Below are positions 12,158-23,338 of a DNA stretch of 64,000 bases, piece by piece. The notes beneath the pieces are model-generated. The model was not told the DNA's origin, made no database searches, and was given only the letters and a program-made list of their open reading frames with translations. Every line of letters begins with the position of its first letter. Position 1 is the first letter of the stretch. The translations under genes were made by a program, and so were the position numbers. This DNA is from Struthio camelus (lineage: Eukaryota > Chordata > Aves > Struthioniformes > Struthionidae): positions 73,831,487 to 73,895,486 of the forward strand of contig NC_090942.1 of NCBI RefSeq assembly GCF_040807025.1, read 5' to 3'.

Positions 12158-15100
12158 ACTTTCTGGTAAATTTTGCAGTAACAAAATTTATTTAGGGGGT
12201 GCTGCAAATTTGTAATATTCACTGACCATGTAACCCACCTCTAAGGCTTAACAGCGCATGCATCGCTAGGCAGGAACCTTCACTAGGAAGCAAAGAAGAT
12301 ATAGTCACCCAAGTCAGAGGACTAAAGGAAGCCAGCAGTAGAAATGGAACAAGGGCAAAAAATCAGGAACAATAGTAATATTGCCACAAATGTCATAGGT
12401 CTATTAATGACCACAAGAGAGCTTGAATTTAGATCCTAGCCAAACTCAAAACGTAACTGAGATTAGCATAATATGAAAAAGTAGGATATTAACTATCAGT
12501 TGCAGGGTTCCTGTTCAGCTATCAAAATGCTCATGGTGGAGAAACAAACAGGAGCTTAACTGCTGAGCAAGAAGCCAAGTTTGGGAGGTGTGAGGAAAAA
12601 CAAATGCTGTCACAAAACTGCCAGTTTTGCAGTTATCATCTATACTATTCACATCTGGGTTTTAGATGTGGAACCTTTATGGCATCCCCTAAATCTGTGA
12701 GACGGGAGCAGGCAGTGCAGCAGGATTTCTGTTTGGTGGCCTGAATGTGTGTGTCTTCTGTGAGACTAAGGAGGAAGTCTGTCTGCAAAAGCAACTTCTT
12801 CCATTTACATTTATTCTGGCTCCTTTTCGTTATCCATTCCTAGATAAATTCTTTTAAACTTGGTGCCAGAACTCCAAAGTGCTGGTCAAATTTTGCAGGC
12901 TGCTTGCATGACTCACCTCCTTTCTCAGATTACTGACAAAATAGAAAATAAACACCTAGTGGGACTGAAAGCGTTTGGCAAACAAGTGCTGTCACTTTTG
13001 TGGATCAGAATGGCTTGTTTACAGTGTCTTTCTTTAGGTGTAGCAATTATTTGATAGGGGCTGTCAAGATAAATATATGGCAGGGGCTCTGCTAAATGCA
13101 AGGAGGTGTAACAGTAATCAAGTCTGCCCTGTCAGACATTGCAGGCGCTTTTCAGGTAATAGCACAGTGATGACTCTGCCAAATAAGACACAGAGTGTCT
13201 GACGTGTGCAACAATTTTGGAGTCTGCAGCTAAAGCTGATCCCAGAATAGTGGGGGCTCCCCTCACACAACAAGATCTGAGAGAGAATCTCAGATAATAC
13301 AAGCATAATGTATCTGGATCCACTGGGAAGCCTCCGTGTCCCAGGGTGTAGGACCAGGAGGGTCCAGCAATGCATCCAGCAACCCCAGAGCAGCCAGTAC
13401 CCATGGCAGCCCCTCTACCAACCCTGGCTCCAGGCCAACAACTGCTGGGAACTTCCAGCCAAGTGTGGGAAACCCTGCAGAGCTCCCTGTTTCTGTGGGA
13501 CACGCGTAGCACTGTGAAAGGGTCTGTGAATTGCCTCCTCTTCCTGGCTGCTGAGAGCTGGGAAGTGCCTGTTTGTACTAGACACCCTTAAATGCTGGCT
13601 TTCGTGGAGCAAAATCCCTCTAGGGAGAAAGGCAGGTCAGTGGCTACTCAGCACAGATCTGGCTCCTCTTGAGTGTTTGCTGTGGGTAGCTCCCACAGCC
13701 CATTTCGCAAGCGCAATTTTTACTGGATGAGGTGTGCTTGTGGGTGAGGGGGGCTGATTTTGAAATGGAGGTGGCTAGGGTTGAATTAGATGGCTTCAGA
13801 GTGGTGAACAATGTCCTATCTGTAGACATAAATGGAAAAGCTGGCCTTGAGCTCCCTAGTCACTGTCTGCAGTGGCCCTTTTCCTGTAAACATGCGCAGT
13901 AGAGGGCACTAATATGTCAATTCATGCCTGGTCACACACCTAATGTCTATAATGGGATTCACCAAAATACAGTGAAGGCTAATTAACAGGATTAGAGTAT
14001 TGTTAGAATATATTTCAGTCTTTATTAAAAAGGTAGGTAAATTATTCATACGTGAATAATTGATTAACGTCTCTGTGTGTAACCTTGTTCTGAACTTTGT
14101 GCTAAATTTCTATGTAAAGCCCTGTTGAGAAACAGGGATTTCAATGAGTTGGCATGAATGCTTCAGCTAGGTGTCACACAAAGATGGTTGATGAGCTCTC
14201 AGCAGCCAGTGAGTGCACAATAAAATGAAGAGAGCTTAGGGAAAGATTCTGCAAGGAAGATTGTTCCTGTAGGTGATGTTACCATCTCCCTGGACAGCGA
14301 AACGAAGGATAAAAGGCTAGTCTATTCTTCTACCTTCAAATTTTTAAAACATTTCTAGAAGTGTTCTTCCAATAAGCATGTAAAATTTAGTGATTATCAA
14401 GGATAAAGGACGTAGGTCATGGATAAGAGGTCATAGCTTGCTTGACATAGTTTTGGTGAAGCATCCCAACAGAAGTCTCCTAAGCAGCAAATAACTCAGG
14501 CCATTTAGAAAGCGTGTCAGAACGTTGGCTGGCTAAGGGAATTGGGAATATGATACAAAGCCATGAAAAGTGTGATACAGGTCAGCGGTTCACATCCAGC
14601 CCAATGCTTTGTTAGCCATAGTCTCATGATGGCTTTGGACCTTTGTGAAATGGGTTTGCTAGCCTGTTTTGTTGTAAATGTGCCCAGGTTTCAACCATTC
14701 TGTAATAAACAGCATATCTGACAAAGAAGGAAAAGACCTAATTAAAGTGCCTGCTCAAAATAAGCCTCTACAAAGACAGCCTTCAAAAGAATTCATACAC
14801 TTATCTCTCAAAAAGCTCCTTCTTCCCAGAATTGTAATACAGTGGTAGACTAGCATGGGAAAGCTCTGTCCCTGGCTATTGTTCATTTCTAAGAAACAGA
14901 CAATAAGCAAACTATAAAAACAACAGCTATCAATCTGGCACCTTTCTCAAGGATTAAAAGTAACTTAGTAAAAATGGAAAAAAAAAATAAGGTTGGCGCT
15001 TCGTAAATTGACAGGCAAATAAATTAGGGCACATCATCCCAACTAGCTTTCATTGCTTTTGTTCTTTTATTCACTGAAAATTTCAAAACCTTCATTTGTC

Positions 15101-15667
15101 TTCATAAATCTGTTGCATACATTTAAGACAATTATATTCATAGCACTGTGGTTTTGGAAGAGGTTAGCATCAGAATTCAGTAAACATTGTTCATTTTATG
15201 TCTCTGCATCATGTTATAATGTCCTAGAATCCTTTCTTCCCCCATTTGCAGCAGCTTTTTGTAATGTGAAGCAATGCTGACCTAAATTCTGGTAGGAGAT
15301 ATTGCTTAAATGAATGATGATTAAGCCCTTAACTTCAGTATCTACAGTTCTAGACTTTAAAGGGAAGCATTTGATTTTCCTATATCAGCATGCGTGACCT
15401 CACATATATGTTCTCCTTTTTTCATAATGGTCAGGAAAGAAAATACTCCTGTATTTCAGAATGAAATAGAGGAATGATGAAAATTCCTTATCCAGATGTA
15501 GATGAGAACTGAGACAATATTTTCTTTTGCATTTCAACTAAGAGAAGCCAAATTGGCCCTTATTTTCATATGAATCCTTTGAATTCAATGGGTTACATTT
15601 GTAATGGATGTGATTTCAGGAAAAATGCTCACTGCTCACGTGTAATTTTTATATACTTCTACCACAG
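12158..15667. other. Noncoding stretch with a GC-richer patch
   Basis: No gene is supported. A GC-richer patch at about 13250-13620 has overlapping open frames on both strands and no usable splice pairs. A perfect 9-bp inverted repeat with a 4-nt centre occurs at 14040-14061. Otherwise it is AT-rich with no recognised elements apart from the candidate CTCF site listed separately. Confidence 0.4.
13896..13909 (+). promoter_or_regulatory. Candidate CTCF-binding site
   Basis: The 14-mer GCAGTAGAGGGCAC matches the vertebrate CTCF core CCASYAGRKGGCRS at 13 of 14 positions, the only mismatch being the first base. The core reads forward on the + strand, the same direction as the candidate at 52248. 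A core match alone does not prove occupancy. Confidence 0.4.
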
Positions 15668-15755
15668 TTACAGAAAATTCAGCACAAAGACAACCTCTGT
15701 CTGCATCGATGTTGTCAGCAAAGACAGTATTTTGAACAGACCATATGACTGAATG
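15668..15755 (+). other. Exon-like segment without a through frame, possible noncoding exon
   Basis: This 88-nt segment has a good acceptor (pyrimidine-rich, ending TACCACAG) and a good donor (ATG|GTAAGC). All three frames contain a stop, so it cannot be an internal coding exon. It lies 3.5 kb upstream of the acceptor at 19257 and could be an untranslated 5' exon of the predicted gene at 19258-34741, or part of a noncoding transcript. No transcript evidence is available. Confidence 0.2.
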
Positions 15756-15932
15756 GTAAGCAGGGTACCGATATGCCTGTCAGGCAGGTGTGGGAGAAGA
15801 ACCCAAGGAGGACCGTTTCCTAGGGTGAGGGAATCAGGAGGAGGAAAGTACATGTACACAAGTGGAGGGAGTGATGAAAGGTCTGTCTTGGCCAGCTTAA
15901 AGGTCATTTGGGGCCACTCTCTGCGGGCAGGG

Positions 15933-15971
15933 TTTTTTTTCTTTTTCTTTTTTTCTTTTTTTTTTTTTTTT
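15933..15971. repeat. Poly-T / CTTTT tract
   Basis: A run of T interrupted by single C residues, about 39 nt. It is low-complexity DNA that could be the reversed A-tail of an old insertion, but no element body could be recognised beside it. Confidence 0.8.
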
Positions 15972-16477
15972 AAAGAAAATCCCAAGTTGAATGGATTTTA
16001 AAATCAATTTTGTGGATATGTTAAAGAAGAAGGTTATTGTTGGAAACAAAGTTCAACTTCGGGAATCCAGAATTAAAGGAATAGAGGGAGGAATACCAGG
16101 GAGAACAGAGAAGTTATAGAAACGTTCAGTCCTGATAATGCAATCATGTTGACTTTGTCAACACCTCATTTTCATCACAATTACTAGCAAATTGAGTCAT
16201 TTATTTAATTATTCCTTGATATGTGCATATTTAATCTGGAATAGAAAAACATTACTGATGGTTAAACTATGTTTGTGGTTAACTGTGATTAGCTAATATT
16301 TTTTCCTATTTATGGCCTGACTCATTTCTATTTAATAATTACTTACAAAAGTCTCTCTTTCAGCTACATGAACGAAACCACAATGGAAATCATAATACAA
16401 GTTACACCATGTTATTCAAGCTCTTAATAGGAAAACTGATGAGACAGAGGTAGCTAGAGCAAGGGAGCAACATAGGA

Positions 16478-16575
16478 ATTTTGGTCTATGCTTTTTGTTT
16501 CTACCTCTGACTAACATGACCACAAAAAAGTCCTTTAACCTTTCCTATTCCATATCAAATAAAGCTTGCGTATAT
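16478..16575 (+). repeat. Probable MIR-type SINE relic
   Basis: The stretch reads ACCTCTGACTAACATGACC, then AAAGTCCTTTAACCTTTCC, in the spacing of the MIR core (CTCTGCCACTTACT, TGTGACC, AAGTTACTTAACCTCTC). It is strongly decayed and lacks the ends. Orientation is +. Confidence 0.4.
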
Positions 16576-17539
16576 CTCTACCTGTGCTGAGCTTAATTAG
16601 ACTAAATTAATTTCCGTAAACTGCTTTGGTCAATTTATTTAAATGCGTAGGCAGGAGTAAAGTGAAGTCAACTCTTGATTTTTATACTTTCCAGTGCTGA
16701 GACGAATGTTGACAAAACAGAAAATTTTGAAATACAGAAGGAACACTACACGATATCCTAGAAAAAAACCTGCACATTCTCTGTATGGTTTATCTTTCTT
16801 ATTTTCCCCCAAGGAAAGAAAAATAAGATGTATTATAAAAAGGTAGGATATTTGGCCAACTTATTTTAAGGGAGGAAGAAAGCAAAATGCCTTACTGAAA
16901 AATACAACAATTCTACCAAAAAGTAGGACAGCTTACTGCACATTAAGTACCTTTGGATTATGCGTATTGCATCCCACTTACTTTACATACTCAATTAGTT
17001 CCAGTGACTTCAAAGAGGGACTTCCCTCATAAGCTAACTGAGCAAGACTTATCCCACAAGATAAAGCTGTCGTACCATATGAAAAGCAAAGAGCATCAGA
17101 ACATTCATCATGAAAAGAATCTAGAGACCAGATATAACTGCTTGAGCCCATGTAAAGAAAAATAATGTCACTGGCACTTAGCTTATGAGATCAAATCAGA
17201 TGATTACAATTCTAGATCTATTTGAGCAGCTAAACTTAATCTCAGAATAACTGTGCAAAACCTGTGCAGTTTGTGTGCCTTTGAGGTAAACATAGGGACT
17301 AGATCATTGGTAAATGATCAGCATTGGTAAAGGGTACAAAAAAACATGGTATGGTGGAGAAAAAGAGCACGAAAGCTTTGTCTTTCTGATGGCCTCTTCA
17401 CCACACAGAACACATTTTTTTTAGGCTTCTTCCTCTGATGCATTAATGGATAAATAAGATTTTAGTGCTCTGAAAGCATTCTGAGGATTGTAGCTGAGCC
17501 TTTCTCCAGAAGGGATAGATCTGTAAGCACATTATGCAC

Positions 17540-18760
17540 AGAGTGATAAATTGTACTCTGTGTGTTGGGGTTTGAGTGGGTAGACTTTGCTCTCTCAGAT
17601 GCATGGTCCAAGCAGCTCACTCCCAGCTAGACCTAAGAAGGCGCTCAGCTCCAGAGGGAACTTGGAGCACTAAGTTAAGCTACTTGTCTCCTTATACTGT
17701 GTGTAGGGAGTTAGTTCCCAAAGCATGGGGATCCTAACCACCAGCACCTTGAGAGAGCTATCTGAGCTAGGTAATAGAAAGCACTAAGAAGTAGAGCACC
17801 GCATGAATCCAGTTCTTCTGGGGAGCTTAATACTGCCCCCAATCTGCTTCAAGGTGCTCTGTCAACCAGGGAATTACAGGCTGAAACTTTCACAGAACTA
17901 ATGCTTAAACTGCTGTCAGGGAGCCAGCAGGAGCAGGACTGCTCCCCAGAGGGGTGATGAGCTGGGAGCCAAGGGCAACCCCAGCACAGACTGTGCCTTC
18001 ACTAGCAGGAAGAGCTGGGTATTGGCAGCAAGATGCATTGGCAGTGCCAGGCACAGCACCCAGGCCAGGGTCCAGCCAGAGTATCCCACCAGGAGGTAGG
18101 TCTGGAGACAGAGCCAGAACAAGACTATATAAACATTAGCTGGACTTACATAGGTGCTGTTGAGACCTGCTAGTACAGATGAAGTTCTGGCATGCACAGT
18201 AGCCCAACTCTAGCTGCTAAGAATCAGTGAAAACTCACATATCTACAGACCCTCAGACAATTAAAGAAGCCCTTCCTAACATGTGAGCTGTGGTCCACAC
18301 AATGCAGGCTGCAACTCAACCAATATATTTAGTACTCAGCTTTCATTTCTCAGCCTCAGGGCCCTGAGGGCACTAACAGACCTTAATTGCCGTGGCCAGC
18401 CTCACCTGGGACCCACACTCACACCTCTGCCCATTTCAGCTCAAGTCTCTACCTCTGTGCTATGTTGCAGGTGCTCAGCCCTGCTTCTTGCTGCCCTGAT
18501 TTACTGGTAAAACTTTGATGATGGACCCTGAGCCTACGTTGCAGGCAGCCAGCATCTGGCACCATCTCCTAGGAGGACCTTAGGCGTGTGTTACACGTAC
18601 ACCTGCCTCCTGGGTGGACCCCAGGCCCTTGTCTTATCCAGGATGAGTGGTGGGACCTGTCTCCATCACCAGCCTGGCCCTGCTCAGGTGCTGAGGGCTG
18701 TGTCCTGTCCGTGAGGGTATAGCCTGTGCTTCCAGCTCGTGCCCCTCACAGAGTAGCCTG
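17540..18760. other. GC-rich block of unknown origin
   Basis: About 1.2 kb is distinctly richer in GC than the flanks and carries several overlapping open frames on both strands. One is a hydrophobic 93-codon minus-strand frame at 17916-18197. A TATATAAA-like string occurs near 18126. The block could be an old LTR or another insertion, but no terminal repeat pair, primer-binding site or retroviral protein could be seen. Confidence 0.25.
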
Positions 18761-19257
18761 GGAAAACTTCAATGTAATTCTTTGCACTGCCAGTCTTATA
18801 TGCACTGAATAATGATATCAGCACTGACTCCTGTCCCCTCAGTAGAGTTAGGGAGGCTGGAAGCAGACCTAGAAATCTGTCACGATACGAAGTCTGCTTT
18901 CTAACACAACCTTTTGAGCCCTCCCTTACAAATTAGCTTGCACAGATGTTTCTGTGACTTCTAGGTACCATACTGAAATATGAACTTACTGTGCGAGAAG
19001 TATATGGAAGAGTGAAGGTGAGGACATGTTAGCATACAGAAGCTTACTGTAAGCCCTGTGCACTACTCCCTTCCTTCAAAAGGAAAAGACATTTGCAAGC
19101 AGGGGATGCTTTGACTGTTCAAGCCGGTGTTCTTCCAGTTCCATTTGTGAAAGCAGCCAAAATGATGCACTAATGGCAGAATGAAAGGAGCAGTGCTCCT
19201 TTACAAGACCATCTCTAGATATAATTTTAAAAGGAAATTTCCCTCCATCTATTTCAG

Positions 19258-19397
19258 AAGCAAGTGTAAGTATTTAAGGCAGAGAAACTATACTTTTCCT
19301 TAATTTAATTTTGAAAGGTTTAATAAAATGCCCAAACGAGTTAGGGAAGACAGTGGTTGGGAAGAGAATTCTCCTCAGAGCGAGGAGGCGGGAGCCG
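19258..19397 (+). CDS. Predicted novel gene, first coding exon (coding from 19328)
   Basis: The acceptor ends CTATTTCAG at 19257 after a long pyrimidine stretch. An in-frame TAA sits at 19301-19303 and the first ATG is at 19328 with A at -3. The 23 full codons begin MPKRVREDSGW and are acidic and Ser/Glu-rich after a basic start (PKRVR, possibly a nuclear signal). The exon ends in phase 1 at a consensus donor, GCCG|GTAAGT. It joins in frame to exons at 19708-19809, 23278-23338 and 34588-34741, giving 128 residues. I do not recognise the protein. There is no signal peptide or membrane segment, and residues about 35-77 look helical and basic. The run of matching phases with GTAAGT at every donor is the evidence that the gene is real. 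Expression and homologues are unknown. The acceptor implies at least one untranslated upstream exon; 15668-15755 is a candidate. Confidence 0.55.
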
Positions 19398-19707
19398 GTA
19401 AGTTCTGAAATGTCATTTATACTTGGGAAGTTGTATAGCTGGAAATTAGGTCCTCAGAGGCATCTAAGAAATTGAAAGAAAGATATCGTTGCTCTCAAAA
19501 AAACTATATCTGACTCATGAGAGGTGTCATTTGGATTTAAGCCAGATAGACAGAGCTTCAACCATTGAAATGATCATGGTCCTAAGCTAATGAAAGGATT
19601 TGCTACAGGGACAGACAGTATCAATTGAAGGAGGAAAACTGTTAGCTATTAATATCACCTGTACCTTTTCAAGGAAAGAAGGCTGATCCCAAGTTCTTTG
19701 TTAACAG

Positions 19708-19809
19708 GGAAACATGAACAAGATGGTTCACCAACTGAAAATATCAGCATACAGATAGCTCTGAAGATATTAAGATATCGAATGACATTTCTTCACAATG
19801 TCCTGTGTA
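19708..19809 (+). CDS. Predicted novel gene, second coding exon
   Basis: This 102-nt exon follows a 310-bp intron. The acceptor ends TTTGTTAACAG and the donor is TGTA|GTAAGT. Of the three frames only one lacks stops, and it is the one that continues from the ATG exon (phase 1 in, phase 1 out). It encodes residues 24-57, with a polar start (KHEQDGSPTEN) followed by a likely amphipathic helix (SIQIALKILRYRMTFLHNVLC). A second acceptor-like site lies only 27 nt past the donor, too close to end a real intron, so the next usable acceptor is the one at 23277. Confidence 0.55.
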
Positions 19810-22800
19810 GTAAGTGAAACTATCTTCCTCTTACAGGCAGCAAAATGGGGCAGACCGCATATGAATTGCTAGGACTCTAGAAAGACACCGGTCAGATTCA
19901 GGATAAGAATGCAGGATTGGCAGGTACTGTGCTCAAGCTACCCTCATCTGCACAAAAAACTGAACGATGATTAGATTTAAATACTCTTGTAATATGTTAC
20001 AGCTATGCTACCTATTAGTGACTGAGGATCTAAGTGCCTGAAAGTCCATAACAAATACAAGGATCTAGCGAACACGTGTGTTACCTTTTTCAAGGTGAAA
20101 TTTCATACTTTAAGGGATAACGGATGGAGAATCATAAATTCTAAATCTAATTGTTCATTATAGCTATTTGTTGATGCCATCTAATGGCTTTTTTAAAAAA
20201 TAGATTAGCAGTATAGGATTGAACTTAATAAATGCCCTCAATAGCAAAATGCTGCTGAGCCCTAGGACCATCTATTTCTTATACTAGTTTACTATGTAGC
20301 ACTATAGTGATATAGAGATTTTTAATGCTTGTTAAATGAGTAATAACTGAACTGAACCAGACTACCGACATGCAGCACTGCTCTACTGAATGAGGAAATG
20401 GGAAAAACAGGCAAAAAGGACCCAGAGAGAACTAGAGTTTGTATTTTGCCCATGAGTTGGCTTTAATGCAATTGCAAGTTCAGCTGGAGGGATGACCAAA
20501 AGTGCTGGGGCGATGAATCTACTCTCAAAGGCATTAATCCACGTGGCTGGTAATAGCAGAGCTTTATGGATGGCCCTGCTATAAGCAGAGCCCAATTAGC
20601 TGGGCTCTTACATGTATAACTGTATGTGTATGTAAATATGTATGTATATGTGTGTGTGTGCGTGTGTGTATACATTTTCTTTATATAGTATTGCTAACTC
20701 TGTGTGTTGAAAGTAGAAAGCTAGGAGAAAGTGTTGGGTCTGTTTTGCCACGGGTATCGAGGGCATCTGCTTCTCCATTTAATAAAAAGAATCTCCTAAA
20801 GCTATGAATTTTTTCACTAGTCACTCAGGTCAGAATAACTATTATCTACATATATTGTGTTCCTAACACTTACAATGGCATATGTGAGATCTCTCAAATG
20901 GCCTAGGTGAATTTTGAAGAGCCGCGTTTTCCTTCTTTTGGCTTGGTTGTTGGCTTTTTCTACGTTTTTGTCAGATTTCTTCATCTTGCAATCTTAATAT
21001 TGTATTATTGTTCTTTTGTTTACATGAAGACATAAATATGACTAGAAAGCAAAAGGCAACTACAGAGAGATGCTACTATGAAACAGGCATAATACTTGGT
21101 AATATTGAATTAAATGACCCTCTATAACTTTTAGTTGATTAAATCAAAAAGTCTCATTTGAGAAAAGGATTGAGGGGATGTAGGGGAAGTGATACTTTTC
21201 ATGTAAACTATTTTGCAGAAACACAAAACTAGATGTTATCATAGGCTTTTAAGATTAAGTGGGTGAGTTGGAGCCTCTCCAGCTAAGCAGGAGATGCTTG
21301 TCAGCTACCAGAAGGACTAATATTCTTTAAATGTTTGAGACAACACGAACAATATTAATCCTCTTTTCCCCTTCCCACCAGCCCTGTCTGTGTAGCTGAT
21401 GGGAAGACCTCAGGAAAGATTATCTCATCTCTACACAAAGGAGAAAACCTACGGGTCCAGATACTACACTATTCCAATAAAGTCAAAGTTGGCATAAATG
21501 TAGTACAGCTTTCTTCTCGCCCAAATGCTGTGGCTTCTGAAACACTGACACACCTTGATTTTTAAAAATGAGAATTAGAACAACTTGGATAGCACACTTA
21601 AGATCTCTGAAGTGCTGTGATGACACTGAAAATAATTTCCTCAGAAAGAAATTGTAATAGAGAAAATAGCTGGAGTTTTTTATGGGCATACGACTTTTAC
21701 TTATAACTCTTTAAAAGTTATGTTTCAGTTCTACAGCTTCTCATTTGAAATACAATTCAAATAGGAAACCACTTACTGCATCAAATATGCCTAGATGCAT
21801 TCTTCTTTAAGTGAAAGATTACTTATTATGGTATTTTACTTATTTAAATGAATTCATTCTAAACCTTATGTTATTATTTTAAGTTGACTTCCATTCACAG
21901 TATCTCACTATTACAACAAACAATTTTCAGTTCTTCATGTTTGAAAACATGAATGCATTCTTTATTTTGATTAGTTACCAGATAATCCAGGTACAACTAC
22001 TTAGTGAAGCATAATAACAGACTGTTTCTGAATCTGTGCAACTGTATCAGAGTTATGTAGTTATATGGGTGTACTGCAATCATCTCACATAAATGAAAGT
22101 TCATCTAAAAATAAGGAATGTTCTTTCTTGCCTGCCAAAATCTCTCAGTCAGCAAATTATGAATGCTATAAAATATCATCCTGGCCCTAGTGAATGCGCT
22201 GTAAGTTGTTACTAGTGATAGCCTCCTCTATGTGATCCTCGCTTAAGTACACTGTGTATGTAATCAGTGGATTTACTGTAATGAGCAGAGAATCAGATCT
22301 AAGGGAGTTAATGGAGTGAAAAAAATAAACGAGGACTAGAGTTCTACTGAGTTTTAGGACTACAGTTATTAAAATATTCACATAAATAAGTAAATTTCCA
22401 GGAGCTGAAGACAAGTGCCAGGTATATCTAAATAAACAAATATTTAGGCTCAGACACTTCAGACTTCAGACAAACAACATCACATAAGGACATTTTGACT
22501 ATTGAAGACTACCTTCCCCACCCTCCATCTTTTGTCACTAGTTTGTACCTTCTGACTTCTATGATTAGCCTTTTCTGAAATAATGTTCTTCATACAGTTG
22601 GTCACTGAAGAACTTCTGGCTGTCATCTCAACAGTTCCACCATCTGTTGAAACATTTTTTGTTAGATAATTAAGGCTTGTTTTCCTTAAACACTAACCCT
22701 AATGACTATAGTTGAAACCATCATCTGCACACCCTGATTGACAGGTCACTCAAGCCCTGAGAATGGACGCAATAATTTTACTGTGACCTCGGGAAGTCCT

Positions 22801-23277
22801 TTTTTTAGCCAGTGCTTCCTACCACTACTATTCTCTGCCTTTGTTGAGAGATTATGCAACGCGCATGTTGCATTTACTACCTCTTTGGTTGCCCTTTCAT
22901 AACACACAGTCCCTTTCTAAGCGGCTGCCAGTGGTTTTTCCACTATTTTATTTCTGTCCATCCACCCTGATACTCTCTTCTTCCTTGATTTGGGTCTCAA
23001 AGAGATACCTTTTTGCAGATCACAGGACAGATTTGTGCATATCTCAAAATAAAAACCACTGCCAAACAAGCAAATTGTCGGCAGGTGCCAAGCTGCCTTG
23101 CTCTTTCCCACCATAAAGGAGAGGTTCCCTGTAAAGCAAAGAAAGATTATTACGGGGAAAAAAAATGAGATCTGTTGACAGAAACTACAATTTGAGTGCT
23201 ATCAAACATACCTTGTTCCTTTTCTCTCCCAGTCTCCTCTCTCCAACATGACTGCCTGCTCAGGATTTTACTTTCAG
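19810..23277 (+). other. Predicted intron 2 of the novel gene
   Basis: About 3.5 kb, AT-rich, with a TG/TATG microsatellite at 20621-20673. No internal coding exon compatible with phase 1 was found. A CTCF-like core in reverse (GCCATCTAATGG near 20174) matches at about 12 of 14 positions and is weaker than the two listed sites. Confidence 0.45.
20621..20673. repeat. TG/TATG microsatellite
   Basis: Alternating TGTA, TATG and TG units over about 50 nt. It is a simple repeat that is likely polymorphic in length. Confidence 0.85.
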
Positions 23278-23338
23278 AAAAATATTTGGCACTTGCATCC
23301 AAGAAGACAAGCAATTATGCACAGAAAACTTTGCTGGA
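23278..23338 (+). CDS. Predicted novel gene, third coding exon
   Basis: A 61-nt exon with a strong acceptor (GATTTTACTTTCAG) and a strong donor (GGA|GTAAGT). It enters in phase 1 and leaves in phase 2, encoding residues 58-77 (KKYLALASKKTSNYAQKTLL), Lys-rich and probably a continuation of the helix begun in the preceding exon. All three frames are open over so short a segment, so its inclusion rests on the splice sites and on the phase match to both neighbours. Confidence 0.5.

Larger units (their letters stand above)
15972..19257. other. Noncoding stretch before the predicted gene
   Basis: AT-rich DNA with one SINE relic (16478-16575) and a GC-rich block (17540-18760), both listed separately. 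No coding exon is supported. Minus-strand GTAAGT-type donors near 18136 and 18984 have poor upstream acceptors. Confidence 0.4.

Noticed and set aside
17916..18197. 93-codon hydrophobic minus-strand open frame
   Set aside because: It lies in a GC-rich block with frames open on both strands. Its hydrophobicity arises from Leu/Val/Ala-rich reading of GC-rich DNA, and no supporting exon chain was found.
19810..19836. A tiny intron between the exon 2 donor and the acceptor ending TCTTACAG
   Set aside because: 27 nt is too short for spliceosomal removal, and the segment after it has stops in every frame.
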